This document shows positions 62,544 through 64,000 of a DNA stretch of 64,000 nt, piece after piece. The number at the start of each line of letters is the position of its first letter. Positions within the stretch are counted from its first letter, which is position 1. Position numbers and translations under genes: made by a program. The notes beneath the pieces were generated by a model that was not told the DNA's origin, did no database searches, and saw nothing but the letters and a program-made list of their open reading frames with translations. Source of the stretch: Vibrio neptunius (GTDB lineage: Bacteria > Pseudomonadota > Gammaproteobacteria > Enterobacterales > Vibrionaceae). The stretch covers positions 81,910 through 145,909 of the forward strand of contig NZ_JXXU01000047.1 of NCBI RefSeq assembly GCF_000967495.1. Direction: 5' to 3'.

Positions 62544-63668
62544 ATGGTCAATTTAAGAGCGAAGGTGGTTTTTGTTAGTTCAATACTCGCTACATTAGTG
62601 GGTTGTAGCAGTAACCCGCTGGACGATAGGTATGTGGGAACCACGTATTATTTTTCAAAAGCTTCAAATCAACTAGCGTATAGCCCAGATTACCACCACC
62701 CTGACCCGTCCCGTTGTATTGAAGAAAATGAGGAGTTTAAAATCATCCTAAACTCCGCTGTATTCTGGGGTGGGGCAGATGGTCCAAAGGAAAACTTTAG
62801 CGAAGGTGAGACGAAAAAAACGTCCGACAATGAGCTTGGTTATTTCATTTCGGTCAGCGGTGGAAAGAACACACCATCGATTCAAGATTATCTGGTATAC
62901 ACAACGTATGGCAGAAAAAAAGGTGAGCCAGCCAACTTCATTAATTTACCCGTTTATACAGGTAAAAACGATGGCAACGAAAGCATTGTTTTTGAAGTGA
63001 AAGTACATGAGTTTGACAAAAAAAATGGACAAGAAGCATTTAAAAAGTTGAGTACTCTATCAAGGTCGCTCGTGAAACTTTCTGGCACTTCGCTTCAAAA
63101 TCCAGAAGTAACAGAACTCGTCAATGATATTGGTAATATGACCGTTAACTCTATGTTCAAAGATGATATCGTGACCTCGTTCAAAATGACCTTTACGCCA
63201 TGCGGCTTGTATGCAGATAACGCCAAGTCAATTTATCTTCAGAGTGGCGACATACTATTCATGAGAAGCGCAAATTCAGGTTCAACCTACATCACTCCTT
63301 TCTATCATCGTCGTCAGTTGCAGATCATGAAAGGTGAGTTGTCAGATAACGACATTCGTGAAGCCATTCATTGTATGGACACTGGTGGAGAACTTATAGG
63401 TAAAGTGAAATCTATCAATTACTCCCAGATAAGTTTCTCTATACAACAGGTCAAAAAGCAGCCATCAACAGATGTGAACCCTGATGGTGAGGCGATTGAA
63501 TTACTGACCAAGGTGGACAACCAGATCAAGTCAGACATTAGCTTGCTGAGAAGTGACCTAGAAGCAAGTCAGCTCGCAATTAGCAATCTAGAAATAGGGC
63601 AGCCCAAAACGGATACAGCCCAGACTAGTAAGGTGTGTAAATTTAAAGATAACAAAAAGCAAGAGTAG
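62544..63668 (+). CDS. Large hypothetical lipoprotein, 374 aa
   Basis: A lipoprotein signal with lipobox TLVGC (MVNLRAKVVFVSSILATLVGCSS), then a ~300-residue beta-rich mature domain with three cysteines, and a C-terminal coiled coil (about 325-365: LLTKVDNQIKSDISLLRSDLEASQ-type heptads). No family recognised. The ATG at 62544 is preceded by TAAGGAT; an ATG at 62433 would bury the lipobox. It may be an outer-membrane component encoded next to the island. Confidence 0.65.
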   Translation: MVNLRAKVVFVSSILATLVGCSSNPLDDRYVGTTYYFSKASNQLAYSPDYHHPDPSRCIEENEEFKIILNSAVFWGGADGPKENFSEGETKKTSDNELGYFISVSGGKNTPSIQDYLVYTTYGRKKGEPANFINLPVYTGKNDGNESIVFEVKVHEFDKKNGQEAFKKLSTLSRSLVKLSGTSLQNPEVTELVNDIGNMTVNSMFKDDIVTSFKMTFTPCGLYADNAKSIYLQSGDILFMRSANSGSTYITPFYHRRQLQIMKGELSDNDIREAIHCMDTGGELIGKVKSINYSQISFSIQQVKKQPSTDVNPDGEAIELLTKVDNQIKSDISLLRSDLEASQLAISNLEIGQPKTDTAQTSKVCKFKDNKKQE

Positions 63669-63700
63669 AGATATTCGATAAAGATATTCGGGACACACAC

Positions 63701-63820
63701 CAAAAAGACGTCGTTGGACGTCTTTTTGCGTTTCTAGCCGCATTCACATCTGCCGCTTAGCGACAAAAGGGCAGTCAGCTTAGGGTCTTTTGGGGATCTT
63801 TTGGTGCCTGTCCTTAAATC
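63701..63820 (+). repeat. REP/RAYT-type repeat, copy 2
   Basis: It begins with a terminator hairpin CAAAAAGACGTC/GGACGTCTTTTTG, continues GCGTTTCTAGCCGCATTCA, and ends TTTTGGTGCCTGTCCTTAAATC. The order of elements and several blocks match copy 1 at 53015-53108, same orientation, 10.7 kb apart. Confidence 0.6.
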
Positions 63821-63851
63821 AATTTCTATTTTTCCAATTTTAGCGTTTGAG

Positions 63852-63874
63852 CTTATGGTGTCTGTCCCTAAATC
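63852..63874 (+). repeat. REP-like half unit
   Basis: TTATGGTGTCTGTCCCTAAA, a second copy of the GGTG(C/T)CTGTCC(C/T)TAA end within 60 bp of the first. Confidence 0.55.
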
Positions 63875-63904
63875 ATACGACGCGAAATGAACGGGGGAGG
63901 GGAA

Positions 63905-64000
63905 CTATTTGGGAGCATACTTTTCTGCCAGATCTTTAATGACTCCTTCTTGTTGAAGTTGATCAAACGCTTCCTGAAAGCTTGCAGCCAGGCGTGGGTC
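63905..64000 (-). CDS. Substrate-binding protein family 3, C-terminal fragment
   Basis: Only the last 31 codons are in the window. The sequence AASFQEAFDQLQQEGVIKDLAEKYAPK is the standard C-terminal helix of periplasmic amino-acid-type binding proteins (FN.AL..L...G....I..KY). The rest, including any signal peptide or transport partners, lies beyond the window edge. Confidence 0.7.
   Translation of the reverse strand, partial: DPRLAASFQEAFDQLQQEGVIKDLAEKYAPK

Noticed and set aside
41336..64000. Prophage or integrative element with an integrase
   Set aside because: No integrase, capsid, terminase, relaxase or conjugation gene was found in the window; only an IS4 remnant and REP-like repeats are visible.
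1..64000. CRISPR array or defence system
   Set aside because: No regularly spaced repeat series and no cas, restriction or toxin-antitoxin gene pair was recognised in the window.

Overview
The window is a chromosomal segment of a marine gammaproteobacterium, almost certainly Vibrio or a close relative. The evidence is a monomeric NADP isocitrate dehydrogenase, the torECA set, the block ruvC-ruvA-ruvB / cydABX-ybgE / ybgC-tolQRAB-pal-cpoB / nadA, a GlyGly-CTERM trypsin-like protease, and a Vibrio-type ~105-bp interspersed repeat. No phage genes, rRNA operon or CRISPR array was seen. There is one tRNA (Ser-GGA).

Layout. 0-8.6 kb: tail of aspS, rluE, icd, cspD, clpS-clpA, a DUF218 protein and a YeeZ-like NAD-binding protein. 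8.7-12.3 kb: a periplasmic solute-binding protein, a TIGR02647 protein, the formate channel focA, a 46-aa gene and a FetB-like permease. 12.7-16.6 kb: torE-torC-torA (anaerobic TMAO respiration), then selO and an orphan GH36 alpha-galactosidase. 20.7-33.4 kb: Holliday-junction genes with a LexA box before ruvA, cytochrome bd oxidase with CRP/FNR-type sites upstream, the Tol-Pal envelope system and quinolinate synthase. 33.4-41.1 kb: a DsbB/DUF5993 pair, a K+ channel, a secreted trypsin-like protease with a coupled lipoprotein, a YecA-type protein, an orphan hybrid histidine kinase and alaE.

From the tRNA-Ser at 41.25 kb onward the content is accessory. Small membrane, LRR, VOC, lipoprotein, OYE, PEBP and aminotransferase genes come first. 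Three regulator modules with clear palindromic operators follow: MerR, TetR with an HPP protein, and PfpI with MarR. An OB-like secreted protein, a GFA protein and a decayed IS4-type transposase complete this stretch.

The main discovery is at 54.4-61.9 kb. A SAM methyltransferase, a SUMF1-fold protein, a second-type GTP cyclohydrolase II, a WD40-repeat protein, a small DMT exporter, a nitroreductase and a LysR regulator lie on the + strand, with a RibD-type deaminase/reductase facing them. This is the full core gene complement (toxA, D, B, C, E plus toxR) known for toxoflavin (7-azapteridine) biosynthesis in Burkholderia. It is rearranged, and a small DMT exporter stands where Burkholderia has an RND pump. 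It lies between two copies of a RAYT/REP-like repeat (53.0 and 63.7 kb) and next to IS remnants, which suggests acquisition by transfer. I infer a toxoflavin-like redox-active azapteridine as the product; the exact compound cannot be read from sequence.
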